Below the pieces are notes generated by a model. It was not told the origin of the DNA. It saw nothing but the letters and a program-made list of their open reading frames with translations, and ran no database searches. A stretch of DNA of 64,000 nucleotides, from assembly GCA_025057905.1 (NCBI GenBank), contig JANWUX010000002.1:1-64000 (forward strand), given 5' to 3'. Source of the DNA: Patescibacteria group bacterium. Lineage in GTDB: Bacteria > Patescibacteriota > Microgenomatia > UBA1406 > GWC2-37-13. Positions 34,743 through 44,604 of the stretch are shown here, one piece after another. Position numbers and translations under genes: made by a program. Numbering within the stretch: the first letter of the stretch is position 1; every line of letters starts with the position of its first letter.

Positions 34743-36209
34743 ATGAGTTTTAATGAGTTCCATGCCGGTATCGATAGATTAAGTATTATAAAAGGCATAG
34801 AAGCAGGAGATATAAGAAATTCGCCTTCAGTAGTTTTTTTTAAGATAGGCCAACAAGAGAAGGATTTTCCTTATGTTTTGATTTATGACCCTAAAATTAA
34901 AGATATTAAAGTCTATTCACCAGCAGAAAGACAAATTTTAGGAAATAAACCCTTCTCTGTACTAATTGAACAAGATGACACATTGACTTTCGCTTTTAAG
35001 GGTGATATTAGATTTTCTAAATTTGCTGAAAAAATAGAAATCGGAGAAATCGAAGCTAGTTACTACCTAAAAGATAGTTGTCTTTTGGTTGATGAAGGTA
35101 AAAGTGGAAAAATCATCACTATACAAGTTTCCAGCTCTGTCCTAACTCTCGATACGGAAAACGGAACTTTGAAAGATGAATCAGGTCGTGTTTTAAAATC
35201 TTTTACAAAAGATTTCAGAAAACTTCCTCAATCTTTTGAAATTTTAACTCTTGGAAGGGAAGAATTAAAGGGAGGAACGGATAAAACGGATCAATATATC
35301 TCTAGGTCACATCTCTCAATAATTCACTATCAAGCTGAAAATCCTACAAATGATAGGCAGAGTTCATTCTTGATCTTAGATCATTCAACTAATGGAACCC
35401 GAATCACCCTTGAAAGAAAAAGACAAGGAATTGTTAATAATGATCAAGAAAGAGAAAATTCACCATCTTCTGATCATCCTGTTCATGTGCGCCATGCTTC
35501 TCATCGTCAACAACAAATAAAGGGAGATCAAAACTCTTTTGGAGGTGATTATTATCTTACCGGTAAACAGTTTCTGTCTTCTAAAATTCTTAGTGAAAAA
35601 GAAATAAATGATATTTTTGGTTTTCAACAGCTCTTTCCTATATATCAAGAGCTTCGTCGTAGCGCGCAAAATCTTCTTTCAAAAGGTGGCAATCCAGTTG
35701 TCTTGATGGATACAGTAACAAACGTTTTAACTTCTGACGGAAAAGAATTCGGAAATTCTCAACAAACAAAAAAATACGCATTCCTTTTTTTGTTAAATTA
35801 TTATGAAGCAATAAAAGAAGGGTGTGATCCAGAAGAAGCTTGCAAGTTAGCGTATGGTCGAACAAATAGAAAAGGCGTCTTTGCGACTTTTAATTTTAGC
35901 CTGATACTCCAAGACCGCCAAGACGGAGAAGATCTTCTTATAACGTTGTTTGTCGGCAATACGAGAACATATGTATTTGGAGGAGAAAACATAAAAATAC
36001 AATTTGGAAATCTAGAAGTTAAAGCAGGCGGCACGCCCGTTGTCTGTCAATATGAAAAACCTTTTTGTAGAAAAATGGGATTATCTGGGTCCGATAAAGT
36101 TTTCGTTGCAACTGATGGAGTTATGCGGATAAACCCTAATAATCCCAAAGAATCTATTATAATCAAAAGTGATGATGCCTTGCTTATCGAATTAAAAAAA
36201 ACAAACTAG
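34743..36209 (+). CDS. FHA domain fused to PP2C-like phosphatase domain
   Basis: The 488-residue protein has a variable N-terminus and then a clear FHA domain at about 160-230 (FEILTLGRE, ISRSHLSIIHY, LDHSTNGTRI), which binds phosphothreonine. Residues about 265-485 resemble a PP2C/SpoIIE phosphatase (ATFNFSLILQ ... LFVGNTRTYVFG; SDKVFVATDGVMRINP). The acidic metal-binding residues expected near the start of PP2C (DGMGGH) are not clearly seen, so activity is uncertain. It suggests Ser/Thr phospho-signalling. It follows pheT by about 40 bp and precedes tRNA-Lys on the opposite strand. Confidence 0.65.
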   Translation: MSFNEFHAGIDRLSIIKGIEAGDIRNSPSVVFFKIGQQEKDFPYVLIYDPKIKDIKVYSPAERQILGNKPFSVLIEQDDTLTFAFKGDIRFSKFAEKIEIGEIEASYYLKDSCLLVDEGKSGKIITIQVSSSVLTLDTENGTLKDESGRVLKSFTKDFRKLPQSFEILTLGREELKGGTDKTDQYISRSHLSIIHYQAENPTNDRQSSFLILDHSTNGTRITLERKRQGIVNNDQERENSPSSDHPVHVRHASHRQQQIKGDQNSFGGDYYLTGKQFLSSKILSEKEINDIFGFQQLFPIYQELRRSAQNLLSKGGNPVVLMDTVTNVLTSDGKEFGNSQQTKKYAFLFLLNYYEAIKEGCDPEEACKLAYGRTNRKGVFATFNFSLILQDRQDGEDLLITLFVGNTRTYVFGGENIKIQFGNLEVKAGGTPVVCQYEKPFCRKMGLSGSDKVFVATDGVMRINPNNPKESIIIKSDDALLIELKKTN

Positions 36210-36256
36210 CCAATAGATAGATCTATTCCTTGAAGTTCTTCAAAAAAGTCATTCTG

Positions 36257-36329
36257 TGAGCCACCGGAGACTCGAACTCCGAACCTACGCCTTAAGAGGG
36301 CGCTGCTCTACCTGTTGAGCTAGTGGCCC
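36257..36329 (-). tRNA. tRNA-Lys (CTT)
   Basis: A 73-nt cloverleaf with GGGCCAC/GTGGCTC acceptor (one G-U pair) and anticodon loop CTCTTAA, giving CTT (codon AAG). CCA is not encoded. Confidence 0.93.
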
Positions 36330-36466
36330 TGTTTCTCTAAAGTTTTTTTAATAAAATTTCATTTTTCTGTTGATCAGTTTCGTTAAAATTTTATCACAGA
36401 TTTTTCATTAACTCCAAGAATATCAAGATTTTTGTTTTTTGAGCTGGAAGAATTAAATAATTTAAA

Positions 36467-38992
36467 TCAAATCTTCAAGAACTCTTTCACCCCTCTTATT
36501 CCCAAAAGAATCAAGCTTGAAAAACCAATTAATATAAAGAAGATCTCCCAGTTTAATGATTCTACTTTAAATGCTTGCTGGAGCAGGGGTAGATTGAGAA
36601 TAAACGGTTGGACTAAAAATGGGAATAAAAAAGCTAAAAGAAAGATTGGCCGAAGAAGTAATTTGTAGTTTGAGGCAATATGGCGATGAGAAAGGAATAG
36701 ATCGACAAGGATAAACTGCTGGATAAAGATTATTGCTGAAAAAATGCCGGTCGTGCTATTTTCTATAAAAATCGAAAAGGTGGCCAGAACCATCGTGAAA
36801 AAACCGACGGCAAAAACATAATGAAAATCAACTCGGTCTAAAATGGTTAAAGTTTTTCTTGGTGGTTTTTCGAGTATTTTTTTGTCATCTGGAGCAAAGG
36901 CAAGGGAAATCGCTGGCAAACCGTCGGTGGCGACGTTGATGTACAAAAGCTGAAGGGGACTGGGTATAGGCAAGTTTAGTGGAAGAGCAAAGAGAATATA
37001 GATCACCTCACCGACATTGCAAGAGAGAAGATATTTGATGGCGTTTTTTATGTGAATGAAGATATTTCTTCCCTGCTCGATGGCAGCTACCAAGGTTGCA
37101 AAGTTATCGTCAGTGATGATGATGTGGGCCGTGTCTTTAGCAACATCAGTTCCGGTTTTCCCCATAGCAACACCAACCTCTGCTTGCTTTAAGGCCAGAG
37201 CGTCGTTAACGCCATCGCCGGTGACAGCGACCACCTCACCCAGTTTTTGATATAACTTGACAATCCGATGTTTGTCCTCGGGATAGGTTCGAGCAAAAAT
37301 TTTTACTTTGGGAAGAATCTTCAAAAGTTCATCGTCGCTTGTCTCTCGGAGAATTTTTCCTGTCAGGATAAGCTCGCCTTTTTTAATAATTCCTGTTTCA
37401 ACCCCAACAGCTTCGGCTGTTAGTTCGTTGTCACCAGTTATCATCACCACTTTTATCCCAGCGTTTTGAGCTTTTTTAACGGCCTCTTTTACCTCAGGTC
37501 TGACTGGATCAGCGATGCCGACAAAACCAAGGAAGATGTGATCTTCCTCTAAAGACTCATCATCGCTGTTAGTTTTGTAAGAAAAGGCGATCATCCTTAG
37601 GCCTTTTTGGGCAAATTGTTCAAACTCCTGAGCTATTTCACTTTTTTTTGCGGGGGTAAGCTTTTTTATTTCATTGCCTATTTGGTAGAACTGGCATATC
37701 TCTAAGATTGACTCGGGCGCTCCTTTGGAAAAAATGTAAACCTCGGCTGAAGGTAAATCGTTATCTTTTTTTCTGACTTTGACGGTCATTCGCTTGGTTT
37801 TTGAAGAAAAGGGGATTTCTTTTTCGATTAACCAGTTTTTTCTTTCCTCTTCATAAAACATTCTGTTCTGGTGAGCCATAATCAACAAAGCGCCCTCAGT
37901 GGTATCACCGATAATTTCAAAATCTTCTTTTTCTTCGATTTTTTTTATTAAAGAAGCTGTTGAACAGAGAGCGCTGTTTTGCAAAATTAGCCTAAAAGGA
38001 TGATTAGTTAAAGAAGGTGGGGAAGAGATATCGTATTCCTTATCATCGACCCAGATTTTTTTTACTCTCATCTGATTAGTCGTTAGCGTGCCGGTTTTAT
38101 CCGTGGCAATTAGGGTGAGAGACCCCATAGTTTCGATAGCGCTTAGTTTTCTGACTATTGCCTTTTTCTTGGCCATTCGCTCCACGCCAATAGCGAGAAT
38201 AATTGTCATTACAGCTGGCAGACCCTCAGGAACGGCGGCAACTGCTAGGGAGATAGCAAAGAGAAAACTTTCCATCAGGCTCTTATCCTTGATAAACGAA
38301 AGTCCGAAAACCAAGATTGAGGCAATAATTCCAATTAGACCGACTTGCTTGGTGAAGGCCTCAAGTTTTTCCTGAAGGGGAGTTTTGACCTCTTTAATTG
38401 TCTGGAGGGTTTTGGCGATTTGACCAAACTTAGTTGCTGAGCCGGTGCTGATGACCTTGACATAGCCTCGGCCACGAGAGATTATTGTTCCAGCAAAGAT
38501 TTTGTCGGAAGTTGCCTTCGGTACTGGAAGAGACTCTCCAGTAAGAGCCGCCTCATTAACCTCAAGATTAATTCCATCAATCAACTTGCCGTCAGCAGGA
38601 ATTTTTGACCCTTCTTCAAGATAGATGATATCCTTGGGAACGAGATAGCGGCTGTCGATCTCTTGTTCTTTGCCGTCTCTGATGACTCTAATTAATGTTT
38701 GAGTTAGTTTTTGAAGCGATTGAAGGGATTTTTCGGCTCGATATTCTTGATAAAGACCAAAAAAGGCATTGAGGATAATTATTGCTAGAATAAAGACACC
38801 GTCCAAAGTCTCTCCGACAACAAATGAGACAATTGATGCTGCCAGAAGAAGAAGGACAAGAAAGTTGTTAAATTGAGACAGGAAAGCCTTAATAATTGTA
38901 AATCTTTTTTCTTCTTTTATCTCATTTGGGCCATAGATCTTTAATTGCCGGCTAGCTTCTTCACTAGTCAAACCCCAGATCTTTTCTTCCAT
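36467..38992 (-). CDS. P-type calcium-transporting ATPase
   Basis: I chose the start at 38992 (MEEKIWGLTSEEASRQL), the usual family start; two upstream Met codons are possible. The 841-residue protein has the actuator motif ALTGESLPV, the phosphorylation site ATDKTGTLTTNQMRV, nucleotide-binding and hinge motifs (VMITGDNELTAEA; VAVTGDGVNDALALKQAEVG) and the transmembrane PEGLPAVMTIILAIG motif typical of SERCA/PMCA-type Ca2+ pumps. About ten membrane helices are present. It probably exports Ca2+ at the expense of ATP. Confidence 0.93.
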   Translation of the reverse strand: MEEKIWGLTSEEASRQLKIYGPNEIKEEKRFTIIKAFLSQFNNFLVLLLLAASIVSFVVGETLDGVFILAIIILNAFFGLYQEYRAEKSLQSLQKLTQTLIRVIRDGKEQEIDSRYLVPKDIIYLEEGSKIPADGKLIDGINLEVNEAALTGESLPVPKATSDKIFAGTIISRGRGYVKVISTGSATKFGQIAKTLQTIKEVKTPLQEKLEAFTKQVGLIGIIASILVFGLSFIKDKSLMESFLFAISLAVAAVPEGLPAVMTIILAIGVERMAKKKAIVRKLSAIETMGSLTLIATDKTGTLTTNQMRVKKIWVDDKEYDISSPPSLTNHPFRLILQNSALCSTASLIKKIEEKEDFEIIGDTTEGALLIMAHQNRMFYEEERKNWLIEKEIPFSSKTKRMTVKVRKKDNDLPSAEVYIFSKGAPESILEICQFYQIGNEIKKLTPAKKSEIAQEFEQFAQKGLRMIAFSYKTNSDDESLEEDHIFLGFVGIADPVRPEVKEAVKKAQNAGIKVVMITGDNELTAEAVGVETGIIKKGELILTGKILRETSDDELLKILPKVKIFARTYPEDKHRIVKLYQKLGEVVAVTGDGVNDALALKQAEVGVAMGKTGTDVAKDTAHIIITDDNFATLVAAIEQGRNIFIHIKNAIKYLLSCNVGEVIYILFALPLNLPIPSPLQLLYINVATDGLPAISLAFAPDDKKILEKPPRKTLTILDRVDFHYVFAVGFFTMVLATFSIFIENSTTGIFSAIIFIQQFILVDLFLSHRHIASNYKLLLRPIFLLAFLFPFLVQPFILNLPLLQQAFKVESLNWEIFFILIGFSSLILLGIRGVKEFLKI

Positions 38993-39124
38993 AGGAATCA
39001 TTCTAGTAGATGAACAGATACCAGTAAACACCAATACCTACTTGAAATCAAAAAAAAGCAAGGCGATAGTCATTTAAAATTTAAGATATTAGCCAAGGGC
39101 CAAGTTTATCAGATTTTTATCTCG

Positions 39125-40228
39125 ATGACCATTAATCAATCGCAAATTTTTATTGATCCAAGTCAGTTATTAGAAGCAAATCATCTGGATGGTTTTCTCG
39201 TTACTAATTTCTACAATATTCTCTATCTGACGGGCTTTAAAGGAAGCTCATCTGAAGAGAGAGACGCCTGGGTTTTGGTAACGAAAGAGGAATTTTTTCT
39301 TTTTACTGACAAACGCTATCAAGGTAAGGTAAGAAAAAATAACCAGAGTCTTAAGGTGATAATTTTTGAAGAAGGGAAAGGCATTGTTGACTATCTCGAC
39401 CAATTCTCAAAAGAAAAGAAAATCAAACGAGTTGGTTTTGAAGCAGAAGATCTTCGTTTTCTTGAGTATCAAAAATTGAGCTCTTCATCAATTTTTGATC
39501 TAGTGCCTTTTTCTAATTTGATAAAGAAGCATCGAGCAAAAAAGACCCTCAAGGAGATTGAAAAAATCAACCAGGCATCGCTTTTTGCCGATAAATGTCT
39601 TGATGAAATCAAAAAAATCCTTAAAGTTGGTATTACCGAAAGAGAGATTGTCTACAAAATCGAAAGTTGGTTAAAGAAAAGAGGTCTGGAAGTCGGTTTT
39701 TTCCCGATTGTGGCTGTTGACGAACACTCGGCCATTCCTCATTACGATCCTCGGGAGTCAGAGGGAGTAATTAGAAAAAACTCGGTTTTGCTCATTGACT
39801 TTGGTGTCAAATATCAGAATTATAATTGCGACATCACCCGGATCTTTTTCATTGATCCTGATTCAGAAAAAATTAATGTTTATCAAAAATTAATAAAAAT
39901 TTACGAACGATTGATTAACTTTTTTTCTTCATCAAAGCCAAAAACTTATAAAGAAGTAGGCATATACAGTCGAAAATTATTTGAAACGGAAAAGTTGCCG
40001 CAAATGCCACACTCTCTTGGTCATGGAGTTGGTCTTGAAATTCATGAATACCCGAAAGTCTCTTTCTTATCCGAGGACAAAATTGAGGATTGTCAAGTGT
40101 TTACAATCGAGCCTGGTGTTTATTTTCAAGGGAAGTGGGGAATGAGAGTCGAGGATACGGTCGTTTTTGAGGAAAAAATTAAATTTTTAACCAAATTTCC
40201 AAAAAACTTGGTATTGAATCTCGATTGA
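39125..40228 (+). CDS. M24 family aminopeptidase P (Xaa-Pro peptidase)
   Basis: The 367-residue protein has a creatinase-like N-terminal domain (DGFLVTNFYNILYLTGFKGS) and the pita-bread metallopeptidase fold. The metal ligands are in order: VLLIDFGVKYQNYNCDITRI (two Asp), HSLGHGVGLEIHEYP (His), FTIEPGVYF (Glu) and MRVEDTVVF (Glu). HYDPRE is also the family form. It removes N-terminal residues before proline. It is divergent from the ATPase gene and convergent with the cation transporter. Confidence 0.92.
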   Translation: MTINQSQIFIDPSQLLEANHLDGFLVTNFYNILYLTGFKGSSSEERDAWVLVTKEEFFLFTDKRYQGKVRKNNQSLKVIIFEEGKGIVDYLDQFSKEKKIKRVGFEAEDLRFLEYQKLSSSSIFDLVPFSNLIKKHRAKKTLKEIEKINQASLFADKCLDEIKKILKVGITEREIVYKIESWLKKRGLEVGFFPIVAVDEHSAIPHYDPRESEGVIRKNSVLLIDFGVKYQNYNCDITRIFFIDPDSEKINVYQKLIKIYERLINFFSSSKPKTYKEVGIYSRKLFETEKLPQMPHSLGHGVGLEIHEYPKVSFLSEDKIEDCQVFTIEPGVYFQGKWGMRVEDTVVFEEKIKFLTKFPKNLVLNLD

Positions 40229-40236
40229 AAAAACTA

Positions 40237-41118
40237 TCAATCATCAAATGACTTCTTGTCACTAATTGGCTCGAGATGACTTTCGATCTCGATGTTGGCA
40301 ATTTTCTTTTTGATCTCATTTTCGATTTTATAAACCAGATCGTGAGCTTTTTTAACTGACCAGTGATTAGGAAAGAGAATATGGAAGTTCAAAAATTTTT
40401 TTTGAGCGGACTGGCGAGATCGCAGAGAGTGAAAATTAATTCCAAATTTTTCATATTTCTTTAAGATCTCTTCAATCACTATCAGTTCTCTCTTTTCTAA
40501 CGACTCATCAAGAAAACCCGAAATTGATCTTTTCATCAGATTGAGACTGGTGGTCAAGATATTTGCTCCAATCAAAATTGCCATCAGTGGATCAAGGATT
40601 AAGATTTTGGTTATCTCAACCAGAATGACACCAACAATTACACTAACTGAGGAATAAACATCAGTTAACAGATGTTTGCCGTCGGCCTCGAGGCTGATTG
40701 ATTGATACTTCTTTCCGGCCGAGACTAGGGTTCTTCCGACATAAAGATTAATCAAGAGAGAAACAAGAGAGATTGACAAACCAAAAAAGACATTCTCGAG
40801 AGGTTTTGGATTGATTATTCTTTCGAGTGCAGATACAAAGATCACAGCCGAGGCGCTCAGGATCAAAATACCTTCAAAAAGACTAGAGAAGTACTCGGCT
40901 TTGCTGTGGCCGTAAGGGTGTTTTTGGTCAGGTGGTTTCTCGGCAAGTTTTAGCATAAAAAAGGCAAAGAGAGAGCCACTTAAATTGATAAACGACTCAA
41001 TCGCGTCAGAAAGTAAGCCGACTGACTGGCTTATCAAGAAGGCGCTAAATTTAAGGGTGATAACTAAAATTGAAGCAATGATAGATAGATAAGTGTAGAC
41101 GACGAGAGATTTTTTCAT
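40237..41118 (-). CDS. Cation diffusion facilitator (CDF) family transporter
   Basis: The 293-residue protein has about five to six membrane helices. The first metal-site helix contains LSDAIESFINLSGSLFAFFM, followed by the HPYGHSKAEYFSSL family motif. Further helices carry LEADGKHLLTDVYSSVSVIV, with paired Asp/His-type ligands. The C-terminal cytoplasmic domain (LRSRQSAQKKFLNFHILFP; EIESHLEP) is complete. CDF pumps export Zn2+, Mn2+ or Fe2+ against protons. It lies 12 bp after tRNA-His in transcription order and could be co-transcribed. Confidence 0.9.
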   Translation of the reverse strand: MKKSLVVYTYLSIIASILVITLKFSAFLISQSVGLLSDAIESFINLSGSLFAFFMLKLAEKPPDQKHPYGHSKAEYFSSLFEGILILSASAVIFVSALERIINPKPLENVFFGLSISLVSLLINLYVGRTLVSAGKKYQSISLEADGKHLLTDVYSSVSVIVGVILVEITKILILDPLMAILIGANILTTSLNLMKRSISGFLDESLEKRELIVIEEILKKYEKFGINFHSLRSRQSAQKKFLNFHILFPNHWSVKKAHDLVYKIENEIKKKIANIEIESHLEPISDKKSFDD

Positions 41119-41130
41119 TCAGTAAGCAGG

Positions 41131-41204
41131 GGTGATCGACGGGACTCGAACCCGCAACATACAGCTCCACAGGCTGTCGCTCTACCAATTGAGCTACGAT
41201 CACC
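41131..41204 (-). tRNA. tRNA-His (GTG)
   Basis: A 74-nt cloverleaf including the encoded extra G(-1) paired with C73, acceptor GTGATCG/CGATCAC, and anticodon loop CTGTGGA giving GTG. CCA is not encoded. Confidence 0.94.
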
Positions 41205-41242
41205 ATTTTAAAAAGATCCTCTTTTTTTTGGGATTTTTAGGC

Positions 41243-41248
41243 TATAAT
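41243..41248 (+). promoter_or_regulatory. Probable -10 box of broken gene
   Basis: TATAAT within GGCTATAATATTATAG, 20 bp ahead of the ATG at 41269. The -35 is not clear. Confidence 0.45.
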
Positions 41249-41268
41249 ATTATAGCAAGGCCGATTCT

Positions 41269-42497
41269 ATGTCTAGAGTTGAGAATATTGTAAATGAAGG
41301 CCTTTATCATACAGAAAGGTCTTTTACGTTGGCGCTTTTAGGCTTATTAAGACAGTTTTCTCCAGAGCCAAGTTAGATTCCTCAAGGAGTTAATAGACAA
41401 GTAGCATCTGGCTTAATTGGTAAACTAGTTGCTGTCCCTGTTGGACTCGAAAGAAAAAAAGGGTTGATAAGATTAATTGACTTATATCAAGCACCGAGAA
41501 ATAAACGTGCACTAGAAGCAGTAAAAAGATATAATCTGCCGTATCTTCTAATACAATCAAATCCAGCTTATGGGAATATCAGAGGCGGAGGTGTTCAGAT
41601 TTTTGCTAATGATAAAGATAATGAAGTACAAATTGTTTTATTTTAGGTTTTGGGAGACCAAAACCGGATGAAATGGCAGTTTTATCTAACGCAAATGCAA
41701 AAAGAAAAGACATCCGCACAGGGATTGACACTCGAGAGGTCACTCTGGTAGATCTAGTTAATGTTATATCAGACCATATCCGTACATTGACAAATCTTAG
41801 AATTTCACCAAATCATCTTAAAAAAGGTCTCATCATGGTAACTAACAACGATTTTTCTTGGAAAAAGAGACTTGAGGATATGTCTTATAGAGAAGAAATT
41901 ACTACTTACTTACATTTCTATCCGGAGGTCATCATTTATGTCCTATCTCAGATATGCAGTTTTGACGACAAGGATGCATGGATTTCATTTCAAAATGAAA
42001 TATTAAATGGGAAAATAGAGACATCGACTGATTTAAAGAAATTATTAATCTCTGTTGGAAATAAAGGTGGAGTTCAACTGACAGGGGGTCTTTCACTAGC
42101 TTTTAAATCTTTCGAAAGTTCATTTAATTTGGGCTATCGATCTTCAAGTGAATATACCGGTGATTATAATGAAAACATTGGCTTGCTTATTTCATTGATT
42201 GGATTAGGATTTATAAATAAAATTGTCAGAGGGATTTTGGATAAAATAGATCCCCAAATGGGAAAACTCGCCGATGAGATTATTGAGACAGGAAAACTTT
42301 CGATTCATGCCCAAATCGAGGTCGCCAAAACGAGAAACAAAATATATGCAGAATTAATAAAAGGAATTAAAGGACAATCCGGAAAGGGTGAATCCACGGA
42401 ATTACTTCGACCACTAATTGATGAATTAGTACAACAAATACGGGACAATTATCTTTCAGGACGAGTTAGTGCGAAAAACCTGCCTCCAAAGAATTAA
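41269..42497 (+). pseudogene. Interrupted gene of unknown function
   Basis: The ATG at 41269 opens MSRVENIVNEGLYHTERSF, then an in-frame TAG at 41374-41376 cuts it after 35 codons. The same frame continues (IPQGVNRQVASGLIGKL ... GGGVQIFANDKDNEVQIV) to a TAG at 41644, where a one-base shift leads to GFGRPKPDEMAVLSNANAK and an intact 274-codon frame from 41673. That C-terminal part is mostly helical (LADEIIETGKLSIHAQIEVAK) with a Gly-rich centre. I do not recognise the family. The C-terminal part might still be made alone. Confidence 0.6.
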
Positions 42498-42563
42498 AAT
42501 GATAGTTTTTTTAGACTTTTATTACAAAAATTAAAATTATTCAAAGAGAATTTATAACATCAA

Positions 42564-43865
42564 TTACTCTATAATTTTAGAAACTAATCGATCAATTTTT
42601 ATCCTCTCAATTTTTACCCTAACTATCTCTCCGGGAAGTAGTTCTCTTTGACAAGTAACAAGACTTGGTAGTTGATTATCTAGGAGGCCTTCGAAATAAT
42701 TGTCAATTTTCTTGTTTAAAACCAAAAGAGTTGATTCTCTGCCTAGGTTTTTTTCAAGAAACAGGAGATATTTCTTCTCCGATAGGTTTCTTAAGATTCG
42801 AGAGCGAATTTTCTTTGTTTTTTCGTCTGGTTCTTTTATTTTTCTCGATAAAAAGAAGGCGGCCGTGTTTTTTCTTTTGGAAAAACGAAAAACATGAAAT
42901 CGGCAAAATGGGGATTTTTCTAAAAAATTGTATGTTTCTTCAAATTCTTTCTCTGTCTCTCCGAGAAAGCCAACAATCACATCAGTGGCCAAAAAAAGGT
43001 AGGGATTTATTTTTTTCAAGCTAATAAGTTTTTCTAAGATCTCTTGAGATTGGTAATCGCGCTTCATTAAGTGAAGAATGGTATAAGAGCCAGACTGAAT
43101 GGGAATATGGAAGAAGTTAACAAGCCGATTGTCTGTTAAAATTTTTTGATAAAAATTGATAAATTGATCAGTAATTGACCACGGGTGAATCGAGCCAAAA
43201 CTTAGACGGGGGATAGAGGTTTGGCTGAGGATTTTGTCGATTAGGTCAATTAGATTTTCTCTTGTTTCATGGCCAAATGCTTCGGTATTAATAGCCGTCA
43301 GAATCACCTCAGAGATTTTTTCTTGATCATTTATTTTTTTTATTGAGCTTAAAATCTCATCAATTCTGGCTGATTTAGGTAAACCTCGAAGATAGGGAAC
43401 AATGCAGAAAGAACAAAATCGATGACAGCCATCTTGAATCTTAATCATTAATCTTTTTGAAGCCAAAAATTTGCTAAGGATTTTTTGGTCTTGTGGTCTA
43501 CCAGAAAGATTATTTTTTCCTTCTAGATTAAGTTTTCTTTTGATGATCTCAACTAAAAACTCCTTGCTTGGGTTGTCGATGATTAGATCAACAGGCAAGT
43601 GCTGGTAGAGGTTGTTTTTTAGCCAGTATGTGGCCGAACAGCCAGTGATGACAATTTTTGTTTGGGGTAGTTTTTTTTTGATCTGGTAGATGAAATTTCT
43701 GGTTTCACGTTCAGCTTTGTGAGTAACCGCGCAGGTGTTGATGATGTAAAGATCTGGATTTTCCTTATCAAAAACAAATCCTTGACTAATTAACTCGCGA
43801 TCAAGCGCTTCTTTTTCTGCCTCATTGACCCGGCAGCCAAAAGAATAAGAGTAAAATTTTTTCAT
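42564..43865 (-). CDS. mtaB: MtaB-like tRNA methylthiotransferase (radical SAM)
   Basis: The 433-residue protein has an N-terminal UPF0004 domain with three Fe-S cysteines (FGCRVNEAEKEAL; IINTCAVTHKAE; ITGCSATYW). The radical SAM motif follows: IKIQDGCHRFCSFCIVPYLR, C-x3-C-x2-C near 147-154. A TRAM-like C-terminus (GRESTLLVLNKK ... PGEIVRVKIER) is shortened. GCRVNEAE and NTCAVT fit MtaB, which adds methylthio to t6A37 in tRNAs reading ANN codons, better than MiaB, which modifies i6A. It stands alone, divergent from tRNA-Val. Confidence 0.87.
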   Translation of the reverse strand: MKKFYSYSFGCRVNEAEKEALDRELISQGFVFDKENPDLYIINTCAVTHKAERETRNFIYQIKKKLPQTKIVITGCSATYWLKNNLYQHLPVDLIIDNPSKEFLVEIIKRKLNLEGKNNLSGRPQDQKILSKFLASKRLMIKIQDGCHRFCSFCIVPYLRGLPKSARIDEILSSIKKINDQEKISEVILTAINTEAFGHETRENLIDLIDKILSQTSIPRLSFGSIHPWSITDQFINFYQKILTDNRLVNFFHIPIQSGSYTILHLMKRDYQSQEILEKLISLKKINPYLFLATDVIVGFLGETEKEFEETYNFLEKSPFCRFHVFRFSKRKNTAAFFLSRKIKEPDEKTKKIRSRILRNLSEKKYLLFLEKNLGRESTLLVLNKKIDNYFEGLLDNQLPSLVTCQRELLPGEIVRVKIERIKIDRLVSKIIE

Positions 43866-43971
43866 TTTTATTCTCTGACAGAAGTTTTGAAAAGAGTTAA
43901 TTATCTTGGTGGGGTCTTGTTATAATAATTTTAGCAAATAATCTTCGGTCCCTTTTTGGTGTCAAACCAAT

Positions 43972-44044
43972 GACTGCTTAGCTCAATTGGCAGAGCGCTT
44001 CGCTTACATCGAAGAGGTTGGTGGTTCGAGTCCACCAGCAGTCA
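43972..44044 (+). tRNA. tRNA-Val (TAC)
   Basis: A 73-nt cloverleaf with GACTGCT/AGCAGTC acceptor and anticodon loop CTTACAT, giving TAC (codons GUA/GUG). CCA is not encoded. A perfect TATAAT lies at 43921-43926. The mscS-like gene begins 7 nt later. Confidence 0.94.
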
Positions 44045-44051
44045 CCTGAAG

Positions 44052-44582
44052 ATGAATCCGATCCTTTATCAGCTACCCTCATTATCAACTTTGACTGAAA
44101 AAATATTTTTTTCATTGGTTTATTTTCTTTTTGGTTATCTGATCGTGAACATTCTGACGAGACTTCTTAACAATCTTATTTTCAAGATAAAACGGATTAA
44201 CAATAGAAAATTATTAAAAAAAACTCAGACGCTGAAGCCGTTTATTGACAGTATCATCTCAGCAGTTATTTACTTTGGAGTGATCATCTATGTTCTTTCC
44301 CTCTGGAATATCAACTTGACCCCTTTCCTCACGGGCGCCGGGATTGTTGGTTTGGCTTTTTCATTTGGGGCTCAGTCACTTATTAAAGACTTAATCAGTG
44401 GTTTTTTTATCATTTTTGATGATCAATTTGAAGTAGGAGACTATGTCAGAATTGGCTCATATGAGGGAAAAGTCACAAAAATCACTCTTCGCCAGATTGT
44501 CTTGAGGGATAGAGAAGATAACACAATTATTATTCCAAATTCTCAAATAAATGGTCTGGTTAAGATAAAAAAAACTGATTAA
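44052..44582 (+). CDS. Small-conductance mechanosensitive channel (MscS-like), short
   Basis: The 176-residue protein has two to three membrane helices and the pore-lining third helix with its small-residue pattern (FLTGAGIVGLAFSFGAQSLI). The MscS beta domain follows (DDQFEVGDYVRIGSYEGKVT; RDREDNTIIIPNSQINGLV). It ends soon after the beta domain, lacking the large C-terminal vestibule of E. coli MscS. It probably releases solutes on hypo-osmotic shock. It begins 7 nt after tRNA-Val, without room for its own promoter. Confidence 0.88.
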   Translation: MNPILYQLPSLSTLTEKIFFSLVYFLFGYLIVNILTRLLNNLIFKIKRINNRKLLKKTQTLKPFIDSIISAVIYFGVIIYVLSLWNINLTPFLTGAGIVGLAFSFGAQSLIKDLISGFFIIFDDQFEVGDYVRIGSYEGKVTKITLRQIVLRDREDNTIIIPNSQINGLVKIKKTD

Positions 44583-44604
44583 ATTTAGAGGAGAGGGAAT
44601 GTTT

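Noticed and set aside
36432-36668. Plus-strand 78-codon frame over the end of the P-type ATPase
   Set aside because: It is antisense to a conserved ATPase end and has no features of its own.
41269-41376. In-frame TAG might be a recoded sense codon
   Set aside because: Many genes here end at TAG, TAA or TGA without read-through, and the same gene also has a frameshift at 41640-41670, so decay is simpler.
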